DNA of 64,000 nucleotides from an uncultured Siphonobacter sp. Lineage in GTDB: Bacteria > Bacteroidota > Bacteroidia > Cytophagales > Spirosomataceae. The translations under genes were made by a program, and so were the position numbers. Location of the stretch: assembly GCA_913775095.1 (NCBI GenBank), contig CAJYIW010000017.1, positions 159,006 to 223,005 on the forward strand. The letters are read 5' to 3'. Of the stretch, positions 52,460-62,128 are shown piece after piece. The notes under the pieces are model-generated. The model was not told the DNA's origin and did not search any database. It was given only the letters and a program-made list of their open reading frames with translations. How positions within the stretch are numbered: position 1 is the first letter of the stretch; every line of letters begins with the position of its first letter.

Positions 52460-53937
52460 AGTAAGGATTCGATTTGCTCGTACAAGGCCTGTTTCTCCGA
52501 GGGATGTTTCGCGTCTAGTGTGACAATTTTCCCGGATTGATCCACTAAAATATACGACGGAAAGTGAAGGGCACCCTGAGCAGCGTAGATCTTTTCCAGG
52601 TTTTTTTCAAGCTCCCGGCCCGCCAGGACGTGATGTCCCTGTAATTGATAATACTGGATCAGCTGACGCCACCGCTTTTCCGGCTGGTACCCGTGCTCAA
52701 CGGCCAGGTAAATAAAAGCAATGGGTTGGCCTTCAAAACGATCCTTCAGGGCCTGGGCATGAATCATCTCCTGCCGGCAGGAAACACACCAGCTGCCCCA
52801 CAGGTCAATGTAAAGGACTTTCCCCCGGTGGAGGCTGATCAGAGAATCCAGCGTAGGGATCTGCTGACTATTTTTAATGAAATGAATAGCCTGTTCCTGC
52901 GTTTGCTGTAAACGGGCCAAATACGGTCGCATCACGGCTTGTATCCGGCGTCGGTACTCACTGCGGGGGTAACGTTTCATGAAATCCGCGTAGGCTTGCT
53001 GTTTGTAGGCAAAGTCGCCCTGACTCATTCCATTAATCAGAAAAGAGGCAACCGCCCGCTCCAGAGCCCGTCCTTTCAGTCCGTATTGAAATGCCGCGTA
53101 CTCCCAGTAGCATTTACCTTTCTGGAAGATTTCCTGCCGGGCCTGATCAAAAGGTTGGTGCAGGACTGCTTCCAGCGTCGCCTTTGCTTCCGCCGGGCTA
53201 GTGGACTGGTACTGAAGCAATCGCGGATAATATGCAATGACGGTCTGATAATGATAACTGCGTAAGGCCCTCTCATCGGACAGATTCAGGGTTTGGTAAG
53301 CTTCTTTCAAGACCCGCCGCCAATCTTCCTCGCGGTCCGGGGCGGCAGGTTTCGTGGTGCCGATGCCCCGGTGCCAGAAAATCTCCCAAAGTTTGCTGGC
53401 GGCGAAGAAGTGAATATCGGCGGCAGTCATCCGCAGAAAACCCGGGGATAGATGAAATGACTTTTGCTTCAAGACCTGTAACGCCCGCTGCTGAGCAGAA
53501 TGAAGTTCTTCCAGCAGTACCCCGGGAGTTTTTGACGAATCCAGATAGGACTCCTTTCCCAGGGTATTAAAAGTGAGGCCGAGTCGCTTTCGAAACGTAT
53601 TTTCTTGAGACAGGCTGCCCCCAAACGTCAGGGACTGTAGCCGGCGATCCGCCCGCAGCGAAAGATCTTGGTGGGGTTCAACGTATAATTGCAGACTCTG
53701 ACCCGCGTAGGTAAAAAAAATGATTTGGGATTGATGAATGGGAAGGTCAATCTGAAATCTCCCCTCGGCATCCAGGGGTAACTCGCTGGTGTTTACCTGA
53801 TGCTTCCAGCAATCAAAAGGAACGTTCAGCAGCACCGATTCCTGAGTAGTAGCGGACATGATTTGCCCGGAAATTCTGGTTTGGGCATAGCTGGAGCTAA
53901 GCAGACCGAAGGCTGCCCAAAGAAAAAGAAATCGCAT
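52456..53937 (-). CDS. TlpA/ResA-type thioredoxin-domain protein in a two-component operon
   Basis: The 493-residue exported protein has a signal peptide (MRFLFLWAAFGLLSSSYA), a long helical and beta-rich N-terminal part typical of DUF4369-like thioredoxins of Bacteroidota, and a C-terminal thioredoxin domain. The redox motif is WCVSC (Cys384, Cys387) and the cis-Pro segment is HFPSYILVD. It should reduce or exchange periplasmic disulfides. It lies between the kinase gene and the LytTR gene, 15 bp and 4-bp overlap away, so it is likely a sensor input or target of that system. Confidence 0.85.
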   Translation of the reverse strand: MRFLFLWAAFGLLSSSYAQTRISGQIMSATTQESVLLNVPFDCWKHQVNTSELPLDAEGRFQIDLPIHQSQIIFFTYAGQSLQLYVEPHQDLSLRADRRLQSLTFGGSLSQENTFRKRLGLTFNTLGKESYLDSSKTPGVLLEELHSAQQRALQVLKQKSFHLSPGFLRMTAADIHFFAASKLWEIFWHRGIGTTKPAAPDREEDWRRVLKEAYQTLNLSDERALRSYHYQTVIAYYPRLLQYQSTSPAEAKATLEAVLHQPFDQARQEIFQKGKCYWEYAAFQYGLKGRALERAVASFLINGMSQGDFAYKQQAYADFMKRYPRSEYRRRIQAVMRPYLARLQQTQEQAIHFIKNSQQIPTLDSLISLHRGKVLYIDLWGSWCVSCRQEMIHAQALKDRFEGQPIAFIYLAVEHGYQPEKRWRQLIQYYQLQGHHVLAGRELEKNLEKIYAAQGALHFPSYILVDQSGKIVTLDAKHPSEKQALYEQIESLL

Positions 53938-53952
53938 ACGAAGGGAAGTTAA

Positions 53953-54999
53953 TTAGTGAAGATCGATGTGTAAGTTGACCAGATAAGTGCCGTTGGCTTG
54001 CTGGATGGTCAGGTGGTGCTTATTCGGATAATGGAAGGCAAGCCGCTTGCGGGTATTTTCGATGCCCGTGCCTAATCCGGCCGGAGAGCTAAGGCCCGGG
54101 AACGTGCTATTCTCGATCCGAAAGCTAAGCTGCTGGTGTTCAACCCTGAGTTGCAGCGAAACAAAACAGGGCTGATCCATCCGAATGCCGTATTTGAAGG
54201 CGTTTTCAATGAAGGGAATCAACAGCAGGGGAGGGATCTGAGCGGGTTGCTGGTCATAGTGCAGGTCCGTGGTAAGCTGAAGGGTGTCCCGGGCGGGAAG
54301 CCGTTGTTGCTGCAATTGCCAGTAATCCTGCACAAAGGTGAATTCATTCGCCACCGTGGTGAAATCATAGGTGGCTTCCGTCAGGGTATACCGCATGATG
54401 CTGGCCAGCTGCTCAATGCTTCGGGCCGTTTGCCGGGCGTGTTCCGTCAGGGCCAACCCATATAAGGTATTTAAGGTATTGAACAAAAAATGGGGATTGA
54501 CCTGAGTTCTTAAGGCCTTTAGCTCCGCTTTCATCTGTTCCTGCTGCTGCTGGCTGCGGAGGATTTGCTGATGAATAAAATTACGTAGCAAAGCATATCC
54601 ACAGCCATACCCGGCCATGACCAGCGTTGGCGTCCAGATTTCACCAAATCCTCCTTTGGTCCATTGACGATAATAGGAAAGCAGCAGTACAAAAACGAGA
54701 GCCGTTCCCGCGGTAACGGTCAGGAAGTAACGAAAGGGTTTTTTCTTAAAGACCAGGTGATAGTTGAGCTCCAGGGGTAAGGTACCGGCAAGCACAAGCA
54801 GCCCCAGACCCTGCGTAATGGTATGATGCAGGAATCGTTGCCCCAGACTAGGCGTAGTCCCATCGGGATTGAGCGTATAAGCACCTCCGGTATATACGTC
54901 GTACAGGTACGCCAGAGCATCATTAAGCTCCAGGACCAGCCAAAGAACAAAAGCGTGCAACAGCCATTGCTGCCAGATGGATAAACGAAATGATTTCAT
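53953..54999 (-). CDS. LytS-like sensor histidine kinase
   Basis: The 348-residue kinase has about four N-terminal membrane helices (residues 10-140), a short coiled coil, and the His_kinase signature with phosphoacceptor His170 in VNPHFLFNTLNTLYGL. The ATPase part has IPPLLLIPFIENAFKYG and GTGIENTRKRL. This is the usual partner of LytTR regulators. It leads the operon kinase, thioredoxin-like protein, LytTR regulator. Confidence 0.9.
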   Translation of the reverse strand: MKSFRLSIWQQWLLHAFVLWLVLELNDALAYLYDVYTGGAYTLNPDGTTPSLGQRFLHHTITQGLGLLVLAGTLPLELNYHLVFKKKPFRYFLTVTAGTALVFVLLLSYYRQWTKGGFGEIWTPTLVMAGYGCGYALLRNFIHQQILRSQQQQEQMKAELKALRTQVNPHFLFNTLNTLYGLALTEHARQTARSIEQLASIMRYTLTEATYDFTTVANEFTFVQDYWQLQQQRLPARDTLQLTTDLHYDQQPAQIPPLLLIPFIENAFKYGIRMDQPCFVSLQLRVEHQQLSFRIENSTFPGLSSPAGLGTGIENTRKRLAFHYPNKHHLTIQQANGTYLVNLHIDLH

Positions 55000-55207
55000 T
55001 ACTGAGCGAGTATTGAGTCATCAAAGCAAGTTCAGCCCTGAAACATTCACAAATAAATGGGGTAAGTCCCGGAAAGATTGGGGTAAGGGCCACCGGCGTG
55101 AGGCCTTTTGAGGGATGAAGGCTTTTTGGCGGGCGTAAGGGTCATCGTTCAGAAAAGAACCGGGAGGTCTTGATACCGCCGGAGTACCCTACTGCGTGGT
55201 GTTCAGG

Positions 55208-55230
55208 AACCGGGAGGAAGGCTCCTGGTT
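55208..55230 (-). terminator. Weak hairpin at the 3' end of the Lrp gene
   Basis: A 9-bp stem with one G-T pair (55208-55216 with 55222-55230) overlaps the stop codon at 55229. There is no T-tract, so termination is uncertain. Confidence 0.3.
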
Positions 55231-55696
55231 ACTCATCAAAACGAACGGTAAAATTCAGTTTGACCGGGTCCATGATCACATGCGTGTAAAATTGCCTGAC
55301 ACTGGGGTTATCCATTAAATACTGTTTCGAAAACGCTTCATAGGCCTGCATGCTCGGGGTTTCTACAACTAACACAAAATCGTACAGGCCCGTTACGTAA
55401 TAACATTGTTTTACCAGAGGGCAGGTGTTCATTAAATCCTTGAAGCTATCAATCACGGTGGAATTACCCAGGTGCAGGGTTACGTCGACAATGCAGCCAA
55501 CGGTCATTCCGGCGGCTTCAGGCGATACAATGGAAACGTCGGCCACAATGACCTTCTGGTCCCGCAGTCGCTTGAGACGTCGCTGTACGGCACTCGTACT
55601 CAGGCCAATCTGATAGCCGAGTTCTTCCGCCGTCGTTCGGTTATTTACCTGAAGCAGCCTGAGCAACTGTTTATCCAGCTCATCCAAGTTTTGCAT
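55229..55696 (-). CDS. Lrp/AsnC-family transcriptional regulator
   Basis: The 155-residue protein has an N-terminal winged helix (LDKQLLRLLQVNNRTTAEELGYQIGLSTSAVQRRLKRL) and a C-terminal RAM ligand-binding domain (VVETPSMQAYEAF). It reads away from the serine hydrolase gene, with 137 bp between, and may control that promoter and its own. The ligand, probably an amino acid, is unknown. Confidence 0.92.
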   Translation of the reverse strand: MQNLDELDKQLLRLLQVNNRTTAEELGYQIGLSTSAVQRRLKRLRDQKVIVADVSIVSPEAAGMTVGCIVDVTLHLGNSTVIDSFKDLMNTCPLVKQCYYVTGLYDFVLVVETPSMQAYEAFSKQYLMDNPSVRQFYTHVIMDPVKLNFTVRFDE

Positions 55697-55779
55697 TATT
55701 TACCTGTTTTAGGGCTTAAACTTAGTTATTTTATGCGTCTGAATGATGTATTTAACCAAATCAGACGATAGCAACTGCC

Positions 55780-55787
55780 TACCTTTG
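55780..55787 (+). promoter_or_regulatory. -7 promoter element (TACCTTTG) of the serine hydrolase gene
   Basis: A full match to TAnnTTTG lies 47 bp before the ATG at 55834, within the divergent spacer shared with the Lrp regulator. Confidence 0.5.
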
Positions 55788-55833
55788 TACGCATTATTTA
55801 CCCATTTGTGAAGCCCCTGAATGGATTACTGCT

Positions 55834-57018
55834 ATGAAACTCCTGTCTTTTCTGATTTGTATCTGCTCCTTCTCCACGGCGGTGTCGCAACCGATGTCCG
55901 TTCCTCCCATTGACAGTCTGATTCAGCAAAAGATGCACGAGGCAAAACTGGTTGGGGTAGGAGCCGCCCTTATCCTCAATAATCAGGTCGTCTGGGAGAA
56001 AGGCTATGGCTACGCGGATCGGGAGAAACAAATTCCGTTTACCCCTGCTACGATTATGAACATTGCTTCGGTCAGCAAAACGTTCCTGGGTTTCTGCCTC
56101 ATGAAAGCCGTCGAACAGGGCGTGGTTTCCCTGGATGAAGACATCAATACCTACCTTCCTTTTCCCGTCATCAACCCCTATTTCCCGAATGAAAAAATTA
56201 CCTTGCGGCACCTGGCCACTCATACGTCCGGTTTAACGGACCGTTATCCCTTCTACACGGATAGTACTTATTTTTATGACGGCAGGAAGCCGGAACCTCT
56301 GGGCGACTTTTTGAAAAGCTATTATGTTGCCGGAGGGAAGCACTATTCAAAAGCTAATTTTCTGTCGGCCCGACCCGGCACCCGGCGTGATTATTCCAAC
56401 ATTGCCTCGGGTCTGGCCGGGTACATCATTGAAAGACGAACGGGCCGGAAATTGCCGGACTACAGCAAACGGTATATTTTCAGACCCTTGCACATGAAGC
56501 ATTCGGGCTGGGGACTGAATGAAGTCAATCTTCGTCACCATGCGAAGCTTTACGAAAAGAAAGGGGATCGGATCGTGCCTGTTCCCTGGTATGAGTGCAC
56601 CACTTACCCCGATGGCGGCGTGCGAACCTCCGTTCATGACCTGACCAAATTTTTCATTACCCTGCTGGGCGAGGGAGCCTATGAGGGCAAAAGACTGCTA
56701 CGCAGGGACCTGGCTGCCGAGATGCTCCGCTATCAATATACTCCGGATCGTAAGCCGGAAAACGTAGCTATCAATAAACTGAATTCGGGTATTTTCTGGT
56801 CTACCAAACTAGGGGCCACCCGCGTGGGGCACAATGGTTCCGACCCGGGCATGCGAACATTCATGCTCACGGATCTGGACAGGCAGGTCAGTGTCATTGT
56901 GTTCTTCAACATCTCACTTGGGGAAGAGGAAGAAGATCGTTTTTTTAATATGTATGAATTGCTTTATCAGTATGGGCAGTCGCTGAAGGCCAGTCGTGCC
57001 CTGTCCGGCAGGAATTAG
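55834..57018 (+). CDS. Secreted serine hydrolase of the beta-lactamase/DD-peptidase class
   Basis: The 394-residue protein has a signal peptide (1-18), then SVSK at 79-82 as the S-x-x-K catalytic motif, YSN at 187-189 as the Y-x-N motif, and VGHNGSDPG near the C-terminus as the third box. This fits class C beta-lactamase-related esterases and peptidases. It is probably periplasmic. Whether it hydrolyses beta-lactams is not shown. It is adjacent to an Lrp regulator. Confidence 0.88.
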   Translation: MKLLSFLICICSFSTAVSQPMSVPPIDSLIQQKMHEAKLVGVGAALILNNQVVWEKGYGYADREKQIPFTPATIMNIASVSKTFLGFCLMKAVEQGVVSLDEDINTYLPFPVINPYFPNEKITLRHLATHTSGLTDRYPFYTDSTYFYDGRKPEPLGDFLKSYYVAGGKHYSKANFLSARPGTRRDYSNIASGLAGYIIERRTGRKLPDYSKRYIFRPLHMKHSGWGLNEVNLRHHAKLYEKKGDRIVPVPWYECTTYPDGGVRTSVHDLTKFFITLLGEGAYEGKRLLRRDLAAEMLRYQYTPDRKPENVAINKLNSGIFWSTKLGATRVGHNGSDPGMRTFMLTDLDRQVSVIVFFNISLGEEEEDRFFNMYELLYQYGQSLKASRALSGRN

Positions 57019-57148
57019 TAACAGGCACAGTTAAATCAAGAAGAATTAAACGTTCCTTTATTACTTAAACATGCTTTGTTTCAGTAATGTACTATATTAG
57101 ATGACCCATCAGGGGGTATAATTTGATTTCAATCCCATGAGTTAACTA

Positions 57149-57355
57149 ATGGATCAGATCAACGTAAAGAGGGCATTCTTATCTCCCAGGGCTAAAGTCA
57201 TTTGCCTGGTTTGTTATGTTATACTGACTATTTTATACGTATTCGGTATTGATACCAAAGATCAAACGATTTATTCCCTCTGGAAAGTTTTTCTTATCAT
57301 CGGGCTGATGCAACGGTTCCTGGAATGGAAGGAAAAATCAAAGCCTCGTTTATAA
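57149..57355 (+). CDS. Small two-helix membrane protein, hypothetical
   Basis: The 68-residue frame has two hydrophobic stretches (about 17-33 and 44-54) and charged termini. It is plausible as a small inner-membrane protein, but no family was recognised and only the frame and composition support it. Confidence 0.45.
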   Translation: MDQINVKRAFLSPRAKVICLVCYVILTILYVFGIDTKDQTIYSLWKVFLIIGLMQRFLEWKEKSKPRL

Positions 57356-57405
57356 CGTTCAAGACAGCGTTGACTGAAAACGAATTCAACAGGACGCCTG
57401 TGGTA

Positions 57406-58566
57406 TTACCTGACCTGGATGGTTTCCGTCTGACTCTTGCCTGCCTGATCAGTTAGTTTCAGAAGGAAGATTCCGACTGGCAATACCAGTGATTTTTCTC
57501 CGGCATGCTTGAGTTCTAGCAGGTCCAGCGGGATGCCATTTTCTTCTTTCGGGTCATGTACACTCACCCGGCAGGGAAAGTCAACCCGGTAAGCGATCTT
57601 CTCTAAAGATACAATTTTCCAGGAGCCATTTCTTAGTAACCAATGAGGTCTTCCGTTAATGAACCGGGTTCTGGGATGAATGATACGAACATCCGTTCCG
57701 TTGGCCTGATTACCTTTAATATGGCCCTGCCGATCCAGTGCAAGGGAAGCGACCGCAAGCGATTCTGTGGGGTAGTCAGAAGACTCATAACCCGGCTGAC
57801 TGTGTTCCGTTAAAGCTACCTGATCAATCGTAAAAGGATCAATTCCTGAAAGAGCTTTTAGTTCACCCGCCATGGCCTTTCCCCATTCGGGAACCTTACC
57901 TTCCCGGACGTGATCAAACCCACAATGCAGGAGCATTTTAGCTTTGGGATCTTTCTTTAAAAGTTGGTGAATAGTTCGGGCCTGGCCTTTTTCCCGAACG
58001 CTTCCATTGCCCTCCGCTTCGTACTTGAAGACTGTAAAACCCAGCCTAAGAGCTTTGCGAATCATCGCGGCAAACTGCGGCTCCCGGGAATAATAGCCGT
58101 CTTCCATCAGTGGCCACTGGCGAAGGTTGATCAGCGAGTCTTCGGCCAGCGTTTCCAAACCCAGGTATCGGAATCCATTTTGGTAGAGCCCTTCGAGCAA
58201 CGATTCGGTAAAAACCCGGTGTAAGGGTTGATGGTGAGCCTCATTGATAACGATGATTCGTTCTTTCAAACTACGTTGAACAATGTATTCTACAGCGGGC
58301 CTGAAGGTAAGACGCTTGTTTTTTAAGGGGGGTCTAATTTCTTCAAAAGACGGTTCTCCCTGAGCCTGGTCAAAGGCTTCCAACGCTTTCCTGTATTCTC
58401 CAATAAAGGAGTAATTCCAGGCCGCCACGTGTAAGTCCATTTCGGAGGAAGCAAGCAGCGAATCCTGAATTTTCCGGGTGAAGAGGTAGTCCTGAGTTGA
58501 TTGAGCCAGACTATTGTTAATCATGCTGATAACCAGAAACACCAGAAACGAATAATTGTATTTCAT
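57406..58566 (-). CDS. Secreted erythromycin-esterase/ChaN-like protein
   Basis: The 386-residue protein has a signal peptide (MKYNYSFLVFLVISMI), a short TPR-like segment (AAWNYSFIGEYRKALEAF), and a core with IIVINEAHHQPLHRVFTE and GFRYLGLETL. It also contains KMLLHCGFDHVRE. These His/Glu patterns are typical of the erythromycin-esterase-like and ChaN/TIKI superfamily. The activity is unknown, and macrolide resistance is not implied by this alone. Confidence 0.6.
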   Translation of the reverse strand: MKYNYSFLVFLVISMINNSLAQSTQDYLFTRKIQDSLLASSEMDLHVAAWNYSFIGEYRKALEAFDQAQGEPSFEEIRPPLKNKRLTFRPAVEYIVQRSLKERIIVINEAHHQPLHRVFTESLLEGLYQNGFRYLGLETLAEDSLINLRQWPLMEDGYYSREPQFAAMIRKALRLGFTVFKYEAEGNGSVREKGQARTIHQLLKKDPKAKMLLHCGFDHVREGKVPEWGKAMAGELKALSGIDPFTIDQVALTEHSQPGYESSDYPTESLAVASLALDRQGHIKGNQANGTDVRIIHPRTRFINGRPHWLLRNGSWKIVSLEKIAYRVDFPCRVSVHDPKEENGIPLDLLELKHAGEKSLVLPVGIFLLKLTDQAGKSQTETIQVR

Positions 58567-58845
58567 TAGGATAGAACTTTGATAGATCAGACCTAAATAT
58601 ATAAAACAGAAGTATTAAAACTAATTTTTTAGTTTTAATACTTTAATAGTTGTGCTATACCGTAGAACAGATGGTAAACTCACCAAAGGGTTAGCCATTC
58701 CAACCACCTGTAACGGTCATATAAAAACTTTTCATCAGAAACGGCGGATGGCTTCTTAGGAGTAATAAGACAAGCAGAAAATAAACTTTTTGATGAGTTT
58801 CTTAGTCGTTTATGGTAACGCTTTTCGGTAAAATTCTCAGAGGGA

Positions 58846-61377
58846 TTAACTCACCGGAAGATAAATTGTGAAGGTACTACCAGCCCCTGGTTGACTATGA
58901 ACGGTGAGGAGTCCGCCGTGGTTTTCAACCACCCGGCGACAAATGGCTAGCCCAATCCCGGTGCCGGGATATTCCTTCTGGTCATGCAGCCGCTGAAAGA
59001 CCATGAATATCTTTTCCGCAAACTTCTCCTCAAATCCCGTTCCGTTATCGATGATACTGATCTGGTGAAACTGATCCGTTTCGTTCGCGACAGGAGCCTG
59101 AGGAGGAAGCTGGTTGCCGGAAATGAGCTGGTGCCTGATCTGAATGCTGGGCTGCTGATCCAGAGGCGTAAACTTGATGGCATTGGAAAGCAGGTTTTGA
59201 AAGAGCTGATGCAATTGTGTAAAATTGCCCCTCAGGCTGCCGAGTTCCGGAACGGTAATGAGGGCTCTGCGTTCCCGAATGGTTAGCGACAGCGTATCCA
59301 GGGCCTGTAACAACACCGCGTCCAGAGAGACCCATTCGAAATCTCTTTCCTGCGTGGCAAGGCGGGAATAATTCAACAAATCCGTAATCAGTGTGGACAT
59401 GCGTGAACTAGCCAGATTGATTCGTTGAATCAGGTGTGAGGTCTGGGCATCCGGCGTGTGGCCCAGCCGTTTTTCCAGTAGCGAACCAAAAGTCTGAATT
59501 TTGCGAAGCGGCTCCTGCAAATCATGACTGGCCACGTAGGCAAACTGCTGTAAATGATCATTGGAGCGTCTGAGTTCCTGGTTGGCTTTTTCCAGTTCCT
59601 GCGTTCGCTGGCTTACCCGCAGCTCAAGTTCTCCGGCTAACTGACGGTACCGCCGTTCACTCTCGGCCAGTTTTTCCCGGGCTCTGAATCGCTCGGTTAC
59701 ATCAATGGCCGAATTTAAAATGGCGTAAACTTCGCCCTGCTCATTGAATAAGGGTTGATAGACGAAGTTGAAATAAAAGCGTTGAAGGGTCCCGTTGACG
59801 ATCAGGTCCGCTTCCTGTTCGGTGCTTTTATAGGCGATACCAGTCCGATACACCTGCTCGAGTAAAGGAATGAAGGGCTGACCGATGAGCTCGGGCAGGG
59901 CATCGACCAGTTTTTGCCCAACCACCGCTTTCGTTTTTCCCCACATGGAAAGAATGGCCTCATTGGCTACTGAAATAACTAAATCGGGCCCTTCGTATAA
60001 GCCCAGGGCGAAGGGTGAATTTTCGATGAGTCCTTTAAACCGGGCCTCGCTTTTAAGCAGTTGCTTGCGGGACAAAGCCTGATTGGTTACTTCAATGGCC
60101 ATGATCAGGATGCCCGTTACCTGATCCTCTGCATTTTTTATGGGGGTATAACTAAAATCAAAATAGACGTCTTCCAGCACGCCCTGACGTACCAGATGGG
60201 TCAGTACATCATTGCCGTAGTAGGGCATTCCCGTGTCGTATACGTTTTCAAGAATGGAAACGAAGGGCTGGTTTTCTAATTCGGGTAAGGCGTCTATGAG
60301 TCTCTGGCCCACGATGGACTCATCTTTACCCCATACTTCAAAGATCTTGGGATTGCCAATTTCAACGATTAAATCCCGACCCCGGAGTTGACCAATCGCC
60401 ATGGGCGACTGCTCGATCATGGTTCGAAACCGTTCTTCGCTCGCTCTCAATGCCCGCTGAGTCAGGATCTGATCCGTAATTTCCAGGCTAAAATCTACAA
60501 TACTTACGTTTCCTCCGGCTTCCAGAACGGGTTCAAAGCTGCTGTAGAAATAGGCGGTTTCCAGCTTTCCCCCCCGTACCAGCTGAAGGGGAATTTCAGG
60601 AATAACAACCCGTTTTTTCGTTCGCCGAACCTGATCGAATATTTCTTTGAGTCCCTGCCGGGAAAGTTCAGGTAAGGCATCAGCAAGTGATTTTCCCTGC
60701 AATTCCAGGCTCGTGCGGCCCGCCATTTGGGCAATCCGGTCATTGACGAGTTCAAAGACGTGGTCTTCTCCACTGAGTAAGCCCAGCCCAATGGGAGCAT
60801 GATCGAAAACCGTCTCGAAGCGTTGCTGACTGCGTTGCAGGGCTATATTTTCCTGTTGATACAGTTGCTGACTTTGCTCCAGCTGACAGGATTTTTTTCG
60901 TAGTTCCAGCAACCGCATGACCTGACGGGAAAGAATTTTCAGGGAGGCGAGCTGATGAGCCGAAAGTTCACGGATTTCACGATCAATGACGCACAGCGAG
61001 CCTAACGCATTGCCCTCTTCGTCAACCAGGGGAGCTCCCGCGTAGAAAACAATGTTCGGATCCCCCGTCACCAGAGCATTGTCTTTAAAACGTTCATCGG
61101 TTCGGGCATCCGTAATAATAAAAGTCTGATCAGGAGTCTGAATGGCATGAGCACAGAAAGAAAGATCACGGGACGTTTCCTGCACCCTGATGCCATGGGC
61201 TGACTTAAACCATTGCCGATTTTCATCAACCAGACTAATGAGAGCAACCGGAGTCTGACAAATGGATGCGGCCAGCTGCGTAAGATCCTCATAATCCTGC
61301 TCGGGTAAGGTATCTAAAATATGAAAACTGTCAAGAGCCTGTAAACGGGTCGACTCAGAACGGGAATGAATGGTCAT
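58846..61377 (-). CDS. GAF-PAS-PAS-PAS sensor histidine kinase
   Basis: The 843-residue cytoplasmic kinase has a GAF domain (about 20-160), three PAS domains (about 185-300, 315-435 and 445-565), a coiled coil, HisKA with phosphoacceptor His618 (YVASHDLQEPLRKI), and an ATPase domain with NLLSNAIKF, DNGTGFE and GTGIGLAI. PAS2 and PAS3 are near duplicates (both contain VGQxLxDALPEL). No signal peptide or membrane helix is visible. No response regulator is adjacent. Confidence 0.9.
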   Translation of the reverse strand: MTIHSRSESTRLQALDSFHILDTLPEQDYEDLTQLAASICQTPVALISLVDENRQWFKSAHGIRVQETSRDLSFCAHAIQTPDQTFIITDARTDERFKDNALVTGDPNIVFYAGAPLVDEEGNALGSLCVIDREIRELSAHQLASLKILSRQVMRLLELRKKSCQLEQSQQLYQQENIALQRSQQRFETVFDHAPIGLGLLSGEDHVFELVNDRIAQMAGRTSLELQGKSLADALPELSRQGLKEIFDQVRRTKKRVVIPEIPLQLVRGGKLETAYFYSSFEPVLEAGGNVSIVDFSLEITDQILTQRALRASEERFRTMIEQSPMAIGQLRGRDLIVEIGNPKIFEVWGKDESIVGQRLIDALPELENQPFVSILENVYDTGMPYYGNDVLTHLVRQGVLEDVYFDFSYTPIKNAEDQVTGILIMAIEVTNQALSRKQLLKSEARFKGLIENSPFALGLYEGPDLVISVANEAILSMWGKTKAVVGQKLVDALPELIGQPFIPLLEQVYRTGIAYKSTEQEADLIVNGTLQRFYFNFVYQPLFNEQGEVYAILNSAIDVTERFRAREKLAESERRYRQLAGELELRVSQRTQELEKANQELRRSNDHLQQFAYVASHDLQEPLRKIQTFGSLLEKRLGHTPDAQTSHLIQRINLASSRMSTLITDLLNYSRLATQERDFEWVSLDAVLLQALDTLSLTIRERRALITVPELGSLRGNFTQLHQLFQNLLSNAIKFTPLDQQPSIQIRHQLISGNQLPPQAPVANETDQFHQISIIDNGTGFEEKFAEKIFMVFQRLHDQKEYPGTGIGLAICRRVVENHGGLLTVHSQPGAGSTFTIYLPVS

Positions 61378-62128
61378 GACTATAGGGGCAAAACGTTACT
61401 AACGGGTGGGTACTTACACAAAAAAGGCGGCAAGCGGCAGGGTTCGTCACCAGCTAGCCTGCCTGTCGGGGGAGGCCATCAGCCGAGCTTAGGGAAATGC
61501 TTCCCCAAGTAAGTTGTCCCGCCTGGTTTCCGATCAATGATGCCTGAACAGCGGTCATACCAGGGCTTGCGGAGCCCTTTAGCTAAAAGCATTCCCTGAT
61601 CGTTCGTAACCGTTGATTCGTTCATGCGTATAAAAATTGCTGGAATTAGGGTAATTCATTAATGCATAATAACTATTCCAGGGTACGATTGGTTAGGTTA
61701 CTTTTCCCGGCCTGAGCGGGTTATGATTCCGAACAGTCGCCAAAGGAAGGTATAAAAGCAATCCCAGTGGAGGACTATGTTTAGGCCAAACGGCGTGTCA
61801 GTAAATGACAGATGGGTACAGAGGTGAGGTAAACAAGCCAGCTCCCGTGGCCCCAACCAAGATAAGTACCGCGACGGCCGAACCAGGCCCCGTGCGAGTC
61901 CTGAAATCGACAAAATCAACATACTTTCTGTCCTATTCCAGCTCACTTATACTGGAGGAAGATGAACGATTATTTTTTTATTAGCTGCGATTTCCTGGGA
62001 CAGGGTTAGTTTTGCTAGCCTTTGAGTGCCCTTATTTCAGAACAAGACAGATTATTTTAAATGTCCAGGGATAACCAGCAGATGGGCTGTTGAGTTATTC
62101 AGATGAATCATTTATTGCTTTAAACCTT
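61378..62128. other. Long intergenic region between the GAF/PAS kinase and nhaA
   Basis: No protein gene with support is present in this 751-bp gap. It contains several hairpins, including AGGGCT/AGCCCT near 61562-61578 and CTTAGGGAA/TTCCCCAAG near 61490-61512 (one mismatch). On the minus strand an 82-codon frame (61698-61946) lacks any recognised feature. It may hold an unrecognised structured RNA or mobile-element remnant; I cannot assign it. Confidence 0.4.

Noticed and set aside
55081..55200. Repeated GGAACCGGGAGG-like or AGGCCTTTTG/AAGGCTTTTT sequences as a terminator or repeat
   Set aside because: Similar short segments occur, but no stable arms, T-tract or longer unit could be shown.
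61698..61946. 82-codon minus-strand frame in the long gap before nhaA
   Set aside because: It has no recognisable motif or promoter, and its composition is not clearly coding. It may be chance, so it is mentioned only under the gap.
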